A stretch of 64,000 bases of DNA, taken from Cryobacterium sp. CG_9.6 (lineage in GTDB: Bacteria; Actinomycetota; Actinomycetes; Actinomycetales; Microbacteriaceae). A model generated the notes under the pieces. It saw only the letters and a program-made list of their open reading frames with translations, did not search any database and had not been told where the DNA came from. Made by a program: the position numbers and the translations under genes. Positions 1 to 8,654 of the stretch are shown here, piece by piece; the stretch's first letter is position 1; each line of letters begins with the position of its first letter. Where the stretch lies: assembly GCF_029893365.1 (NCBI RefSeq), contig NZ_JARXUZ010000001.1, positions 1,364,001 through 1,428,000 on the forward strand, given 5' to 3'.

Positions 1-1064
1 CCAATCCGAGCCTGCAGTGTCTTCTCGACGCGCTGTGCCTGCGCGAGCAGGCCATCACGCTCGATCACGTTGAAGACGGCGAGGGCCGCAGCGGTCGAGA
101 CCGGGTTGCCGCCAAACGTGCCCCCGACGCCGCCGGGCTGCACGGAATCCATGATATCGGCGCGACCGGTGACGGCAGCGAGTGGGAATCCGCCGGCGAT
201 GCCCTTCGCGGTGGTGACGAGGTCGGGCACAACGTTGTGGTGTTCGATCGCGCACCACGTTCCGGTTCGCGCAATACCGGCCTGAATCTCGTCGGAAACG
301 AACACAATGCCATTGTCGGTGCAGAATTCGCGGATGCGTTCAAAGAACCCCGGGGCGGGGGTCACGATGCCGCCGTCGCCCTGAATGGGCTCCACAAAGA
401 AGGCGGCGATCTCCGTCGCACCGATGTGGGTGTTGATGTAGTCGATGGTCTTTTCGGCCGCTTCCTCACCCGTGAGGCCGTCACGGAAGGGGTAGCTCGT
501 GGGCACGCTGTAGATCTCACCGGGGAATGGTCCCATGCCGGCGCGTTCCGGCCAGGGACGGTAGGTCATGGCCATGGTGAGGTTGGTGCGACCGTGGAAG
601 GCGTGATCAAGGGCGACGATGGCACGGCGACCGGTGAACTTGCGCGCGATCTTCACCGCGTTCTCTACCGCTTCGGCGCCGGTGTTCACGAGAAGGGAAC
701 GCTTCTCAAAATCGCCGGGGGTGATCTCGGCCAGCTTCTCCGCCACGCGAACGTAGTTCTCGTAGGGTGTGACGGTGAACAGTGTGTGGGTGAGCTTGGT
801 GGCCTGTTCGGCGGCCGCTGCGGCGATCTCCGGGTGGGCGTGGCCAATAGTCGTCACGCCGATACCGCAGCCGAGGTCGATGATCTGGTTGCCGTCGACG
901 TCAACGAGAATCGCGCCGGCGCCGTGATCCATGTAGATGTTGGCCAGGGTGCCGGCACCGCGGGCGACGGTTCGCTCGCGTCGTGCCTGCAGCTCAACCG
1001 ACTTGGGCCCGGGAAGGGCGGTGACGAGTTTGCGTTGCTGGGGGACCGAATAGGAGGCAGTCAT
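1..1064 (-). CDS. gabT: 4-aminobutyrate aminotransferase, 3' end outside window
   Basis: PLP-dependent class III aminotransferase that moves the amino group of GABA to 2-oxoglutarate, giving succinate semialdehyde and glutamate. The minus strand reads without a stop from ATG 1064 to the window edge (about 354 codons). Visible landmarks are the cofactor region LLVNTGAEAVENAVK, the segment FVEPIQGDGG, the conserved VSDEIQ, and the catalytic-lysine motif TTAKGIAGGFPLAA. The last part of the family's usual length of about 450 residues lies beyond the window. TAGGCT sits 6 nt before the ATG, so the mRNA is probably leaderless. It could supply the GABA step after gamma-glutamyl polyamine breakdown, but the related genes at 48-55 kb are distant, so that link is inference. 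Confidence 0.9.
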   Translation of the reverse strand, partial: MTASYSVPQQRKLVTALPGPKSVELQARRERTVARGAGTLANIYMDHGAGAILVDVDGNQIIDLGCGIGVTTIGHAHPEIAAAAAEQATKLTHTLFTVTPYENYVRVAEKLAEITPGDFEKRSLLVNTGAEAVENAVKIARKFTGRRAIVALDHAFHGRTNLTMAMTYRPWPERAGMGPFPGEIYSVPTSYPFRDGLTGEEAAEKTIDYINTHIGATEIAAFFVEPIQGDGGIVTPAPGFFERIREFCTDNGIVFVSDEIQAGIARTGTWCAIEHHNVVPDLVTTAKGIAGGFPLAAVTGRADIMDSVQPGGVGGTFGGNPVSTAAALAVFNVIERDGLLAQAQRVEKTLQARI

Positions 1065-1070
1065 GGGGTC

Positions 1071-1076
1071 AGCCTA
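1071..1076 (-). promoter_or_regulatory. -10 element of gabT (leaderless)
   Basis: On the minus strand TAGGCT ends 6 nt before ATG 1064, placing the transcription start at or next to the start codon. Confidence 0.5.
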
Positions 1077-1141
1077 GGGCCGTCGGCTGGATGCTGACAC
1101 CGAACGCCAATACTGAACGCCAATACCGAACGGGCAGGAAG

Positions 1142-1924
1142 CTAGACCCGTTCGCGGGGAAAGACCTTGTCCGCAAGCCGGAGAAGCGTTCCGGCGGGCG
1201 GTGATTCGTTGTACGACTTGGCGAGTTCCTGGCCCGAGAGTGCATGAATCGCGGCCATGATCTCATCCGTTGCCTGGCGACGCGCCTTACCCGACTCGGC
1301 TGAGCCGTGTGGGCTCAGATCGATCGGTGTGCCAAAAGCCACCGTAATCTTGCGAATGCGGGGAACCTTGCTGCCCACGGGCATGATCTCCTGTGTGCCA
1401 ATCAGTCCAACGGGCACGACAACGGCGCCAGTCGTGAGGGCCAGCCAGGCAACCCCGGTTCGCCCGCGGTACAGGCGACCGTCAAGTGAGCGGGTACCTT
1501 CCGGGTAAATAGCGAAGGCGCTCTCGTCTTCGAGGATGGTGCGGCCGGCATCGAGTGCAACCTGTGCGGCCTGTCCGGCGCCGCGCTCCACACCCACCGC
1601 ACCGATTGACGTGAAGAAGTTTCGGGAGACCCACCCGCTGAAGCCGGTCCCGGTGAAATACGTTGACTTCGCGAGGAACTGCACACGACGCGGTGCGGTA
1701 AGCGGGATAACGATGCTGTCAATGAACGACAGGTGGTTGCTGGCAAAAATGATCGGGCCGGTTGTCGGGATGTTGTCCCGGCCGGTGATGCGGGGCCGAA
1801 AGACGAATCTGGCAATGGGAGCCATGATTCCATAGCCCAGGAAGTACACGAATCCCGGGCGTTTCGTCCGCGCGGGGGAGGCGACTACGTCGTCGTCTTG
1901 AGGTTCTTCATTGGCACCGGTCAC
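1142..1924 (-). CDS. plsC: 1-acyl-sn-glycerol-3-phosphate acyltransferase family protein
   Basis: PlsC/LPLAT-family acyltransferase, expected to acylate lysophosphatidate at the cytoplasmic membrane in phospholipid synthesis. The 260-residue product has the HX4D catalytic motif in SNHLSFIDS and the substrate-binding motif in YPEGTRS. A short hydrophobic stretch (GYGIMAPIARFVF) lies near the N terminus. The start is GTG 1924: TAAGGT lies 6 nt upstream (1931-1936) and there is no Shine-Dalgarno, which fits a leaderless message. It is divergent from dxr across 44 bp. The exact acceptor lipid cannot be read from sequence. Confidence 0.85.
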   Translation of the reverse strand: MTGANEEPQDDDVVASPARTKRPGFVYFLGYGIMAPIARFVFRPRITGRDNIPTTGPIIFASNHLSFIDSIVIPLTAPRRVQFLAKSTYFTGTGFSGWVSRNFFTSIGAVGVERGAGQAAQVALDAGRTILEDESAFAIYPEGTRSLDGRLYRGRTGVAWLALTTGAVVVPVGLIGTQEIMPVGSKVPRIRKITVAFGTPIDLSPHGSAESGKARRQATDEIMAAIHALSGQELAKSYNESPPAGTLLRLADKVFPRERV

Positions 1925-1930
1925 TGCTCG

Positions 1931-1936
1931 ACCTTA
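1931..1936 (-). promoter_or_regulatory. -10 element of plsC (leaderless)
   Basis: TAAGGT on the minus strand with a 6-nt spacer to GTG 1924. Confidence 0.45.
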
Positions 1937-1956
1937 CTCTGCCCGGCACCTACACC

Positions 1957-1962
1957 TAACAT
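1957..1962 (+). promoter_or_regulatory. -10 element of dxr (leaderless)
   Basis: TAACAT followed by 6 nt and GTG 1969. It faces the plsC -10 about 20 bp away, so the two divergent promoters are packed back to back. Confidence 0.45.
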
Positions 1963-1968
1963 GAGGGG

Positions 1969-3060
1969 GTGCGCAGAGTAATAATCCTTGGGTCCACCGG
2001 TTCAATCGGTACGCAGGCCCTCGACGTGATCAGGGCCAATCCCACCAGGTTCGAGGTGGTCGGTCTTGCGGCCGGGCACAACCGTGAGCTGCTGGATCTG
2101 CAGGCCGCCGAGTTCAGGGTGACCGCCACGGCCCTCGGAGCGGATGCGGCCGAGCAGCTGGTGCGAGACATCGACGCCGACGTGGTGCTGAATGGCATCA
2201 CCGGTTCGGTGGGTCTTGGTCCCACTCTCGCTGCGCTGAAGGCCGGTCGCACTCTCGCCCTGGCCAACAAGGAATCACTCATTGTGGGTGGCGACCTCGT
2301 CAAGTCTCTCGCTGCCCCGGGACAAATTGTGCCCGTTGACTCCGAGCACTCCGCGATTGCGCAGGCGCTGCGCTCGGGGACGAGTGGTGAGGTGCGTCGT
2401 CTGGTGCTCACGGCATCCGGTGGCCCGTTTCGTGGTCGCACCCGCGATCAGCTGGCGAACGTGACGCCGCGCGAGGCGCTCAACCACCCCACCTGGGATA
2501 TGGGACTGGTGGTTACGACCAACTCAGCAACCCTCGTGAACAAGGGACTGGAAATTATCGAGGCGCACCTGCTCTTCGACGTGGACTATGACCGAATTGA
2601 CGTGGCGGTTCACCCGCAGTCGATTGTGCACTCCATGGTGGAGTTCATTGACGGGTCCACCATTGCGCAGGCGTCACCGCCCGATATGCGACTTCCCATT
2701 TCGCTCGGGCTGGACTGGCCGAATCGGGTGGCTGCGGTGGGAACACCTCTGGACTGGACAACCCCACAGACCTGGACGTTTGAGCCGCTGGACGGCACCG
2801 CGTTTCCGGCCGTGGAACTCGCGAAGCGGGTTGGGCGGCTGGGAGGCAGCTATCCGGCCGTGTTCAACGCGGCAAACGAGCAGGCGGTGGCTGCCTTCCA
2901 CGCGATGAAAATCGGGTTTCTGGACATCGTCGACACGGTGCTGCACGTTGTCGAGTCGCACGAGCAGGACGGGCCGCTCACGCGCGACTCACTGGCTGCG
3001 GCTGAAGCGTGGGCACGAGCCACGGCCGACACCCGCATTGCCACCGTTGCCGGGAGGTAA
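1969..3060 (+). CDS. dxr: 1-deoxy-D-xylulose 5-phosphate reductoisomerase
   Basis: Second enzyme of the MEP isoprenoid pathway; it converts DXP to 2-C-methyl-D-erythritol 4-phosphate with NADPH and a divalent metal. The 363-residue product starts with the NADPH-binding motif [15 protein letters not shown] and carries the metal and substrate motifs [18 protein letters not shown] and NHPTWDMG. It is close to the usual family length and looks intact. The GTG start at 1969 is supported by TAACAT 6 nt upstream. ispG, a later enzyme of the same pathway, is 5.6 kb downstream on the same strand, with rseP between them, a common actinobacterial arrangement. Confidence 0.96.
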   Translation: MRRVIILGSTGSIGTQALDVIRANPTRFEVVGLAAGHNRELLDLQAAEFRVTATALGADAAEQLVRDIDADVVLNGITGSVGLGPTLAALKAGRTLALANKESLIVGGDLVKSLAAPGQIVPVDSEHSAIAQALRSGTSGEVRRLVLTASGGPFRGRTRDQLANVTPREALNHPTWDMGLVVTTNSATLVNKGLEIIEAHLLFDVDYDRIDVAVHPQSIVHSMVEFIDGSTIAQASPPDMRLPISLGLDWPNRVAAVGTPLDWTTPQTWTFEPLDGTAFPAVELAKRVGRLGGSYPAVFNAANEQAVAAFHAMKIGFLDIVDTVLHVVESHEQDGPLTRDSLAAAEAWARATADTRIATVAGR

Positions 3061-3066
3061 TGGCCG

Positions 3067-3555
3067 CTAGTCCGAGCACTCCTCGTCATTCTTCTTGCAG
3101 TCCGGAGCCTTGTCCCGTTTGTCTTCCTCTGCGTCAGCCTTCGCCTCTGCAGCCGCTTCTGCAGCCGCCTTCGCAGCTGCGCTTGCCTTCGCCACGGCTT
3201 CTGCTGCGTCAGCTGCAGCCTGCGCGTCCGCAGCGGCCTGTGCCTCGGCGGCAGCGACCGCCATGCTGAGGTCGGATCCCACAAGGTTGATGGCGATCTG
3301 AATCTCGGCCGATCGCTCGGGTGTGACCTGCCCGGCGGCGGCAGCGGTGCGCAGATTGGCTTCCACACGCGTGAGGCTGTCCTGGGCGGCGGTGAGATCG
3401 CCCGCGGCGGCGGCTTCGGACACGTCCAGGACTCCGCTCTGCAATTGCTCAGCGGTAGCGGATTCCAGCTGGGCGGGGGTACCTGCGCAGCCCGTGAGGG
3501 CAAGCGTCGACAGGGCGATCGTGGCCAGTACTGTTGTCAGTCTTCGTCGAATCAT
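3067..3555 (-). CDS. Ala-rich lipoprotein, function unknown
   Basis: Predicted lipoprotein of 162 residues. The N terminus MIRRRLTTVLATIALSTLALTGCAG is a signal peptide with lipobox LTGC. The mature part is strongly helical and Ala-rich, with a repeated AQAAADAQAAADAAEAVAKA-type stretch likely to form a coiled coil, and a charged tail with two cysteines (DCKKNDEEC). No enzymatic family is recognised. Its ATG overlaps the stop of the upstream kinase gene as ATGA (3552-3555), so the two are translationally coupled. That suggests an extracytoplasmic partner of the kinase, but this is inference. Confidence 0.8.
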   Translation of the reverse strand: MIRRRLTTVLATIALSTLALTGCAGTPAQLESATAEQLQSGVLDVSEAAAAGDLTAAQDSLTRVEANLRTAAAAGQVTPERSAEIQIAINLVGSDLSMAVAAAEAQAAADAQAAADAAEAVAKASAAAKAAAEAAAEAKADAEEDKRDKAPDCKKNDEECSD

Positions 3556-4838
3556 GGGTTCACGCTTTCCTGAAGTTGCTGCAGGTGAGTGCCGAGCGAA
3601 CCCTCGACGGCGGGATAGGTGGGCGCAACGGCTTCCGGGGCGCTCGACCGAGCGAGCATAACCACGACAACCACAACGATGGCCAGCCCCAGTGAAATCC
3701 CCACGACAAGAGCCCAGAGAGTGGATGCCGATGCTCGGCGCGTCCGCCCCGGCGGACGTTCCGGTGTGCCGGTGTCGCTCGGGGGCAGCAGCGCGGTTGC
3801 GGCATCGTCGCTGTCTGGTTTGGCACTGTCCGGTTTGGCACTGTCAGCTGTCTCGGTGACTGCTGCGGGCAGAAGCCGAGTGGGCGCATCTGCTGGTGCA
3901 CTCATGAGCGCCGTCGCGAGCCCAGTTTCCTCCGCAAGGTCCGTGAGGAGGGGGGCGGTCGGCACCGCACCGGGCAGCGCGCCGGGCCCATCGTCGGTGA
4001 CCAGGCTGCGAAGCACCACCGCTGCTGCCGACGCTGTGGGGCGGTCGGCGGCGTCCCGACTGGTCATGGCCGTGAGCAGGTCGGCCCAGCCCGGGCTCAC
4101 ACCCTGGGGGATCTCAGGTTGGCGTTGCAGCCTCGCCATGGCCGATTCAATGGCGGTTCCGGGGTAGGCGCGCTCGCCGGTGAGACTTTCGAGTAGCACG
4201 AGTCCAAGAGAGTAGATGTCCGTGGGGGGCCCGAGCGCGGTGCCCAGGGCCTGCTCGGGGCTGAGATAGCTGGCTGTTCCGAGCGTGGCACCCGTGGCGG
4301 TGAGTCGGGTTTCATCGAGCAGACGGGCGATTCCGAAGTCGGCGAGCTTCACATGCATCGCTCGACCGGGAAAACCGGAGGGCGTCAGAAGCACGTTTGC
4401 GGGCTTGATATCCCGGTGGATGATGCCGCGCGCGTGCACGTAGTGCAGGGCTTCGGCGAGGTCTGCTCCCATGTCCGCGAGGTCACGGGGCTCGACGGGA
4501 CCATCCATCAGGCGCGTGCGCAGATCGGACCCGTCAACGAATTCCATCACGATGAAGGTGCGCGGTGAACCGTTGATGTGTGCGGTTCCGGCGTCGTACA
4601 GGGTCACGAGCGCGAAGTGATTCAGGCTCGCGAGCAGTGAAATTTCGCCGCTCTGGCGTTCGGGTCCGGCGCTGTCCATGCTGTCGGAGCGAAAGAGCTT
4701 CACGGCCACCGTGCGACCAAGGGACGTGTCGGTGGCTTCGTAGACCGATGCCATACCGCCGGTACCCACGAGGCGATCGAGGTGAAAACGGTCGGCAAGG
4801 AGCAGACCAAGCGGGCCGGAATAGTGTTTCGTAGACAG
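3552..4838 (-). CDS. Serine/threonine protein kinase with C-terminal membrane anchor; probable CTG start
   Basis: PknB-type Hanks kinase. From N to C it shows the Gly loop (LVGTGGMASVYEA), the VAIK-type lysine (VAVKLF), catalytic HRDIKPANVLL, DFGIAR, and SPEQ in place of APE. A low-complexity juxtamembrane stretch with two near-identical DSAKPDS units follows, then a single transmembrane helix (ALVVGISLGLAIVVVVVVML) and a short outer tail without PASTA repeats. The first standard in-frame start, GTG 4769, falls inside the Gly loop and would remove the first beta strand (ADRFHLDRL). CTG 4838 restores a full kinase N terminus (428 aa) and sits 6 nt after a strong TGGAGG. It is co-transcribed with the lipoprotein and divergent from rseP. 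Confidence 0.88.
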   Translation of the reverse strand: MSTKHYSGPLGLLLADRFHLDRLVGTGGMASVYEATDTSLGRTVAVKLFRSDSMDSAGPERQSGEISLLASLNHFALVTLYDAGTAHINGSPRTFIVMEFVDGSDLRTRLMDGPVEPRDLADMGADLAEALHYVHARGIIHRDIKPANVLLTPSGFPGRAMHVKLADFGIARLLDETRLTATGATLGTASYLSPEQALGTALGPPTDIYSLGLVLLESLTGERAYPGTAIESAMARLQRQPEIPQGVSPGWADLLTAMTSRDAADRPTASAAAVVLRSLVTDDGPGALPGAVPTAPLLTDLAEETGLATALMSAPADAPTRLLPAAVTETADSAKPDSAKPDSDDAATALLPPSDTGTPERPPGRTRRASASTLWALVVGISLGLAIVVVVVVMLARSSAPEAVAPTYPAVEGSLGTHLQQLQESVNP

Positions 4839-4850
4839 GGCGTACCTCCA
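4836..4850 (-). promoter_or_regulatory. RBS plus probable CTG start codon of the kinase
   Basis: On the minus strand TGGAGG (4850-4845) is followed by 6 nt and CTG (4838-4836). No ATG, GTG or TTG lies in this frame between that Shine-Dalgarno and GTG 4769, which is 69 nt too late for an intact kinase fold. Confidence 0.5.
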
Positions 4851-4935
4851 ATGACTGCTCTAATCAAAACACAGTGGATCATCCGCGGGGTTGATCGGCG
4901 GCGAAACGGCCAGCCGCTTTGCAGCTTGGGACGGC

Positions 4936-4941
4936 TACTCT
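4936..4941 (+). promoter_or_regulatory. -10 element of rseP (leaderless)
   Basis: TACTCT, 6 nt spacer, then GTG 4948. This supports GTG 4948 over the upstream TTG 4891 as the start. Confidence 0.45.
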
Positions 4942-4947
4942 ACGACT

Positions 4948-6324
4948 GTGGAATCTGTCTTGTTGTTCATTCTCGGTGTCGCCGTCATCTTCGTCGGCAT
5001 AGCCCTGTCCATTGGCCTGCACGAGATCGGGCATCTGCTTCCCGCCAAGCTCTTCGGCGTCAAGGTAACGCAGTACATGATTGGCTTCGGACCCACGCTG
5101 TGGTCCAAGAAAAAGGGTGAGACCGAGTACGGGTTCAAGGCCCTTCCTCTCGGCGGCTACATCTCCATGATCGGTATGTTCCCGCCCAAAAAGGGTGAGG
5201 CGGTGCAAAGCGCAAGTACGGGCTTCTTTGACACCCTGGTGCAGGAAGGCGGCACTGAGAAGAAGCAGGGTGCGATGGCCACCATGGTGGATGACGCTCG
5301 GCAGGCCAGTGCGGAGTCCATCGGCGAGGGTGAAGGGCACCGCGCGTTCTACAAGCTTCCCGTGTTCAAGCGCATCATCATCATGCTGGGTGGGCCCACC
5401 ATGAACCTTCTGATCGCCATCGTCTTGTTCTCTATTGTGCTCATGGGTTTCGGGACCCCCCAGACCAGCACCACCGTGGGCACGGTCAATGCCTGCGTGC
5501 TCCCAGCCACGAGTGACCGTCAGACCTGCGCCCTTGGCGATGAGGCGTCTCCCGGTGCGGCGGCCGGGCTGCAGCCGGGTGACCGGTTTGTGAGCATTGG
5601 CGGCACCGCCATTACGAGCTGGAGCCAGTCCACACAGATCATTCGCGATGCACCCGGCACTGCGCTTCAGGTGGTTGTTGACCGGGCCGGTACGGCAACG
5701 GATCTCACCATCACGCCCAGGCTCACCGAGCGGTACGTGCTCGATTCCGCAGGCAAGCCGACCGAGGATGCCGCAGGAAACCCGATCACCGAGCAGGTGG
5801 GTTTCGTGGGTATCGGAGCCGCCGTCGAAACGGTGCGCCAGCCCGTCACGGCGGTCCTGCCCGCGGTCGGGTCAACAATCGCGTCGACGGCCGGCATCAT
5901 CATCAATTTGCCGCAGCGTCTCGTTGATGTGGCAAATGCGGCGTTTGGTCCGGGGGAGCGCGACCCGAACGGCCCCATTAGCATGGTCGGCGTGGGCCGG
6001 GTTGCGGGCGAGATCGCGAGCATCGACACCATTCCGGTGGCCGACAAGGTGGCGAGCCTGCTCGGCGTGCTGGGTTCGGTCAACATCGCCCTGTTCGTGT
6101 TCAACCTGGTGCCGCTGCTTCCGCTTGATGGAGGTCACGTGGCGGGAGCACTCTGGGAGGGCATCCGTCGGGCATTTGCGAAGCTGTTTCGGCGACCCGA
6201 GCCGGGGCCGGTGGACATGGCCAAGCTGATGCCGCTCACCCTTGCCGTGGTCATTCTGCTTGGTGGCATGAGTCTGCTGCTCATCTATGCCGACATTGTG
6301 AAGCCGGTGAATCTGTTCGGATAG
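4948..6324 (+). CDS. rseP: RIP site-2 metalloprotease (M50), RseP/Rip1 type
   Basis: Membrane-embedded zinc protease that cuts transmembrane substrates such as anti-sigma factors. The 458-residue product has the zinc motif HEIGH at about residue 24 in the first membrane helix. It also has the conserved GVKVTQYMIGFGPTLWS and LPLGGYISMIGM segments, a PDZ domain at about residues 195-250 (SPGAAAGLQPGDRFVSIGG), and the third active-site motif LDGGH at about 391, with a final membrane helix at the C terminus. The chosen start GTG 4948 gives the usual N terminus directly before helix 1 and has a leaderless -10; an in-frame TTG at 4891 is possible. It lies between dxr and ispG, as in many Actinobacteria. 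Confidence 0.93.
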   Translation: MESVLLFILGVAVIFVGIALSIGLHEIGHLLPAKLFGVKVTQYMIGFGPTLWSKKKGETEYGFKALPLGGYISMIGMFPPKKGEAVQSASTGFFDTLVQEGGTEKKQGAMATMVDDARQASAESIGEGEGHRAFYKLPVFKRIIIMLGGPTMNLLIAIVLFSIVLMGFGTPQTSTTVGTVNACVLPATSDRQTCALGDEASPGAAAGLQPGDRFVSIGGTAITSWSQSTQIIRDAPGTALQVVVDRAGTATDLTITPRLTERYVLDSAGKPTEDAAGNPITEQVGFVGIGAAVETVRQPVTAVLPAVGSTIASTAGIIINLPQRLVDVANAAFGPGERDPNGPISMVGVGRVAGEIASIDTIPVADKVASLLGVLGSVNIALFVFNLVPLLPLDGGHVAGALWEGIRRAFAKLFRRPEPGPVDMAKLMPLTLAVVILLGGMSLLLIYADIVKPVNLFG

Positions 6325-6385
6325 GTGGCGGGCTCAGATAACGTGCTCGGCTCCGGGAGAAGATGCCGATCCGGTCGCGCAGACG

Positions 6386-6391
6386 TAACAT
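6386..6391 (+). promoter_or_regulatory. -10 element of the truncated histidine kinase gene (leaderless)
   Basis: TAACAT, 6 nt spacer, ATG 6398. Confidence 0.45.
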
Positions 6392-6397
6392 CGACAT

Positions 6398-7270
6398 ATG
6401 CCTCCACACTGGGATTCTGACGCAGCGTGGTACCCGACTGCACCAGGACAGTCCGGCCATCGCTACGCCGGTGAACAGACGTGGTCTGGTGGGCTGCCGC
6501 CCGGCGTGAGGCTGTGGGTTCCCGTCATTGTGTCCTTCCTCGTGCAGGTTCCCGCGATAGTGCTGCTCACGTGGCCGGGGCGTGACTCGGGTCTGGCCGG
6601 TTGGGTGCTCACCGTCGTTCTTGCGGCCGCTGGCCCGGTCGCGCTCATCGGTGCACGCCGGTTTCCGGGCCAGGTTGTGGCCGTGGCTGCAGGGTCGGCC
6701 GGAGCGCTGCTTCTGCTGCACCCCGATTTGGACGTGCCGCCGGTTGCGCTTGCGTTCGCCATCGTGCTCGGAATCGGGGGCGGGGCCCGCGTGTGGGTCT
6801 ACACCACCGTGGTTTCCACCTGGGTCGCCACGATAGCGTTGGCGAGTATTCTGAACCTCGAACTGCATCCGCTTCGTGTGGCATTCACAACGCTTGCGCT
6901 CACCCTGCTCATGGGTGTGGGGGAGTTCAGTAGGTCTCGTCAGGACCGGCTCGGCGAGCTGCGTCGATCGGCATCTGCCCTTCGCATTGACGCGGAACAA
7001 AAAGAACGCGTCCGCATCGCGTGGGAGCTGCACGATGTTGTGGCGCGCTCCCTCTCGCAGATTAATGCGCAGGCCCAGCTAGCACTTCAGCTGATAGACG
7101 TTGAGCCCGACAGGGCCGCGCAGGCGCTTTCGAGCATCACAGCCACCAGCACAACTGCTCTCGAGGAGGTGCGGATGGTGCTGGGAATCTTGCGGTCAAA
7201 CGATGAGGTGGGTCTGACCATCGATGTGGCGACCGAGTTCGGGCAGACGAACGTCGAGTCCGCCCGATAA
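6398..7270 (+). CDS. NarL-type sensor histidine kinase lacking the ATPase domain
   Basis: Membrane protein of 290 residues built like the N-terminal half of an actinobacterial HisKA_3 sensor kinase. It has several hydrophobic helices from about residue 40 to 180, then a dimerisation and phosphoacceptor segment ERVRIAWELHDVVARSLSQ that keeps the conserved His. The helical hairpin continues through EEVRMVLGIL. The protein then ends after a further 26 residues or so with no N, G1 or G2 box of an HATPase_c domain. Only 40 bp separate its stop from the convergent thiolase gene, so no domain can be hidden there. No response regulator lies nearby. It is either a gene remnant or a phosphoacceptor or decoy protein. 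Confidence 0.8.
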   Translation: MPPHWDSDAAWYPTAPGQSGHRYAGEQTWSGGLPPGVRLWVPVIVSFLVQVPAIVLLTWPGRDSGLAGWVLTVVLAAAGPVALIGARRFPGQVVAVAAGSAGALLLLHPDLDVPPVALAFAIVLGIGGGARVWVYTTVVSTWVATIALASILNLELHPLRVAFTTLALTLLMGVGEFSRSRQDRLGELRRSASALRIDAEQKERVRIAWELHDVVARSLSQINAQAQLALQLIDVEPDRAAQALSSITATSTTALEEVRMVLGILRSNDEVGLTIDVATEFGQTNVESAR

Positions 7271-7310
7271 TTTGGGCTGTGACCGTTTACGCGGGTGTTG
7301 ACGTGGATGT

Positions 7311-8495
7311 CTACAGCGAGAGAAGCAAAGCTTCACCCTGCCCGCCACCGCCGCACAGAGCAACGGCAGCCTTGCCGCCACCGCGGCGTGACAGTTCGAG
7401 GGCGGCATGCAGGGCAACGCGTGCTCCCGAGGCGCCGATCGGGTGACCGATGGCGATACCGCCACCGTGGATGTTCACCCTGTCGGCCGAGACGCCAAGC
7501 TCCTTCGACGACTGAACCACAACGGATGCGAAGGCCTCGTTGATCTCCACAATGTCGAGATCCTGGGCGGTCCAGCCCTGCTTCGTGAGGGCGCTTGCGA
7601 TGGCGTTGGCGGGCTGGGAATGGAGTGAGTTGTCGGGACCGGCCACCTGACCGGAGGCTTCAATGACCGCGAGCCAGCTCAGGCCGTGTGCTTCGGCCCA
7701 GGCCTTGCTCGTGACGACGACGGCACTGGCGCCGTCGCTGAGGGGTGCTGCGTTTCCGGCCGTGATGTTGCCCTCGGTCGAGAAGGCGGGACGCAGGCGG
7801 CCCAGGGTGTCCGTGGTGCTTTCACCGCGAACGCCCTCGTCGGTCGTGAGCACGAGCGGGTCACCCTTGCGCTGCGGAACGCTCAGCGGTGTGATTTCGT
7901 GGGCGAAGACATCCGCGTCAATGGCGGCAGCGGTGCGTTGGTGGGAGGCGGCAGCAACGGCGTCCTGCTCGAGGCGAGTGAGTCCCAGCTTCTCGTTGGC
8001 CAGTTCGGTGGAGAGCCCCATGGAGAGGCCGTCGAAGGCATCGGTCAGGCCGTCGTGTGCGGCGTGGTCGATCATCGAGACCGTTCCGTACGCCCACCCC
8101 GTGCGTGATCCGGGCAGCAGGTGCGGCGCGCGGGTCATCGATTCCTGACCGCCGGCCACGACGACATCCGCTTCACCGAGACGCACGAGGCGAGCTGCGT
8201 CAATGATGGCGGCCAGGCCAGACAGGCACACCTTGTTGAGTGTCATGGCGGGTACATTCCACGGGATGCCGGCGGCGATGCTCGACTGTCGGGCCGGGTT
8301 CTGGCCGGCGCCAGCCTGCAGGACCTGGCCCATGAGAACAACGTCAACCTGATCGGGGGCGACACCCGCACGCTCCAGGGCACCCGTGATGGCGGCCGAG
8401 CCGAGTTGCACTGCGGTCAGGGAGGCCAGCTGGCCGTTCACTCGGCCCTGGGGCGTGCGTGACCCGGCAAGAATAACGACGTCAATTGCGATCAT
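7311..8495 (-). CDS. Acetyl-CoA C-acetyltransferase (thiolase)
   Basis: Thiolase of 394 residues that condenses two acetyl-CoA to acetoacetyl-CoA or runs the reverse cleavage. All three catalytic sites are visible: nucleophile Cys in NKVCLSG, His in GGGIAIGHPIGASGAR, and the second Cys in ALCGGGGQG. The start ATG 8495 follows AAGGAG at a normal distance; the reading frame stays open another 800 bp upstream but that part is antisense to ispG and not coding. It could serve biosynthesis (mevalonate, PHB) or beta-oxidation; the neighbours do not decide between these. It is divergent from ispG. Confidence 0.93.
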   Translation of the reverse strand: MIAIDVVILAGSRTPQGRVNGQLASLTAVQLGSAAITGALERAGVAPDQVDVVLMGQVLQAGAGQNPARQSSIAAGIPWNVPAMTLNKVCLSGLAAIIDAARLVRLGEADVVVAGGQESMTRAPHLLPGSRTGWAYGTVSMIDHAAHDGLTDAFDGLSMGLSTELANEKLGLTRLEQDAVAAASHQRTAAAIDADVFAHEITPLSVPQRKGDPLVLTTDEGVRGESTTDTLGRLRPAFSTEGNITAGNAAPLSDGASAVVVTSKAWAEAHGLSWLAVIEASGQVAGPDNSLHSQPANAIASALTKQGWTAQDLDIVEINEAFASVVVQSSKELGVSADRVNIHGGGIAIGHPIGASGARVALHAALELSRRGGGKAAVALCGGGGQGEALLLSL

Positions 8496-8642
8496 GAGGA
8501 CTCCTTCGTCTACTGCGATGTTTCGACAGTACCGCTCCAGCGTGAGTGCCCTCTGACACCCTGACGATTGGTGACGTAATCGGGTGCAAACGCCCACTGA
8601 ACTTGCTGTGGTGGTGGACAGGTGCGTGCGGGCACCGACGAG

Positions 8643-8648
8643 TAAGCT
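8643..8648 (+). promoter_or_regulatory. -10 element of ispG (leaderless)
   Basis: TAAGCT, 6 nt spacer, GTG 8655. Confidence 0.5.
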
Positions 8649-8654
8649 CATGTC

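Noticed and set aside
237..1097. 286-codon open frame on the plus strand
   Set aside because: Antisense to gabT; Gly/Val-rich composition typical of a shadow frame, no RBS.
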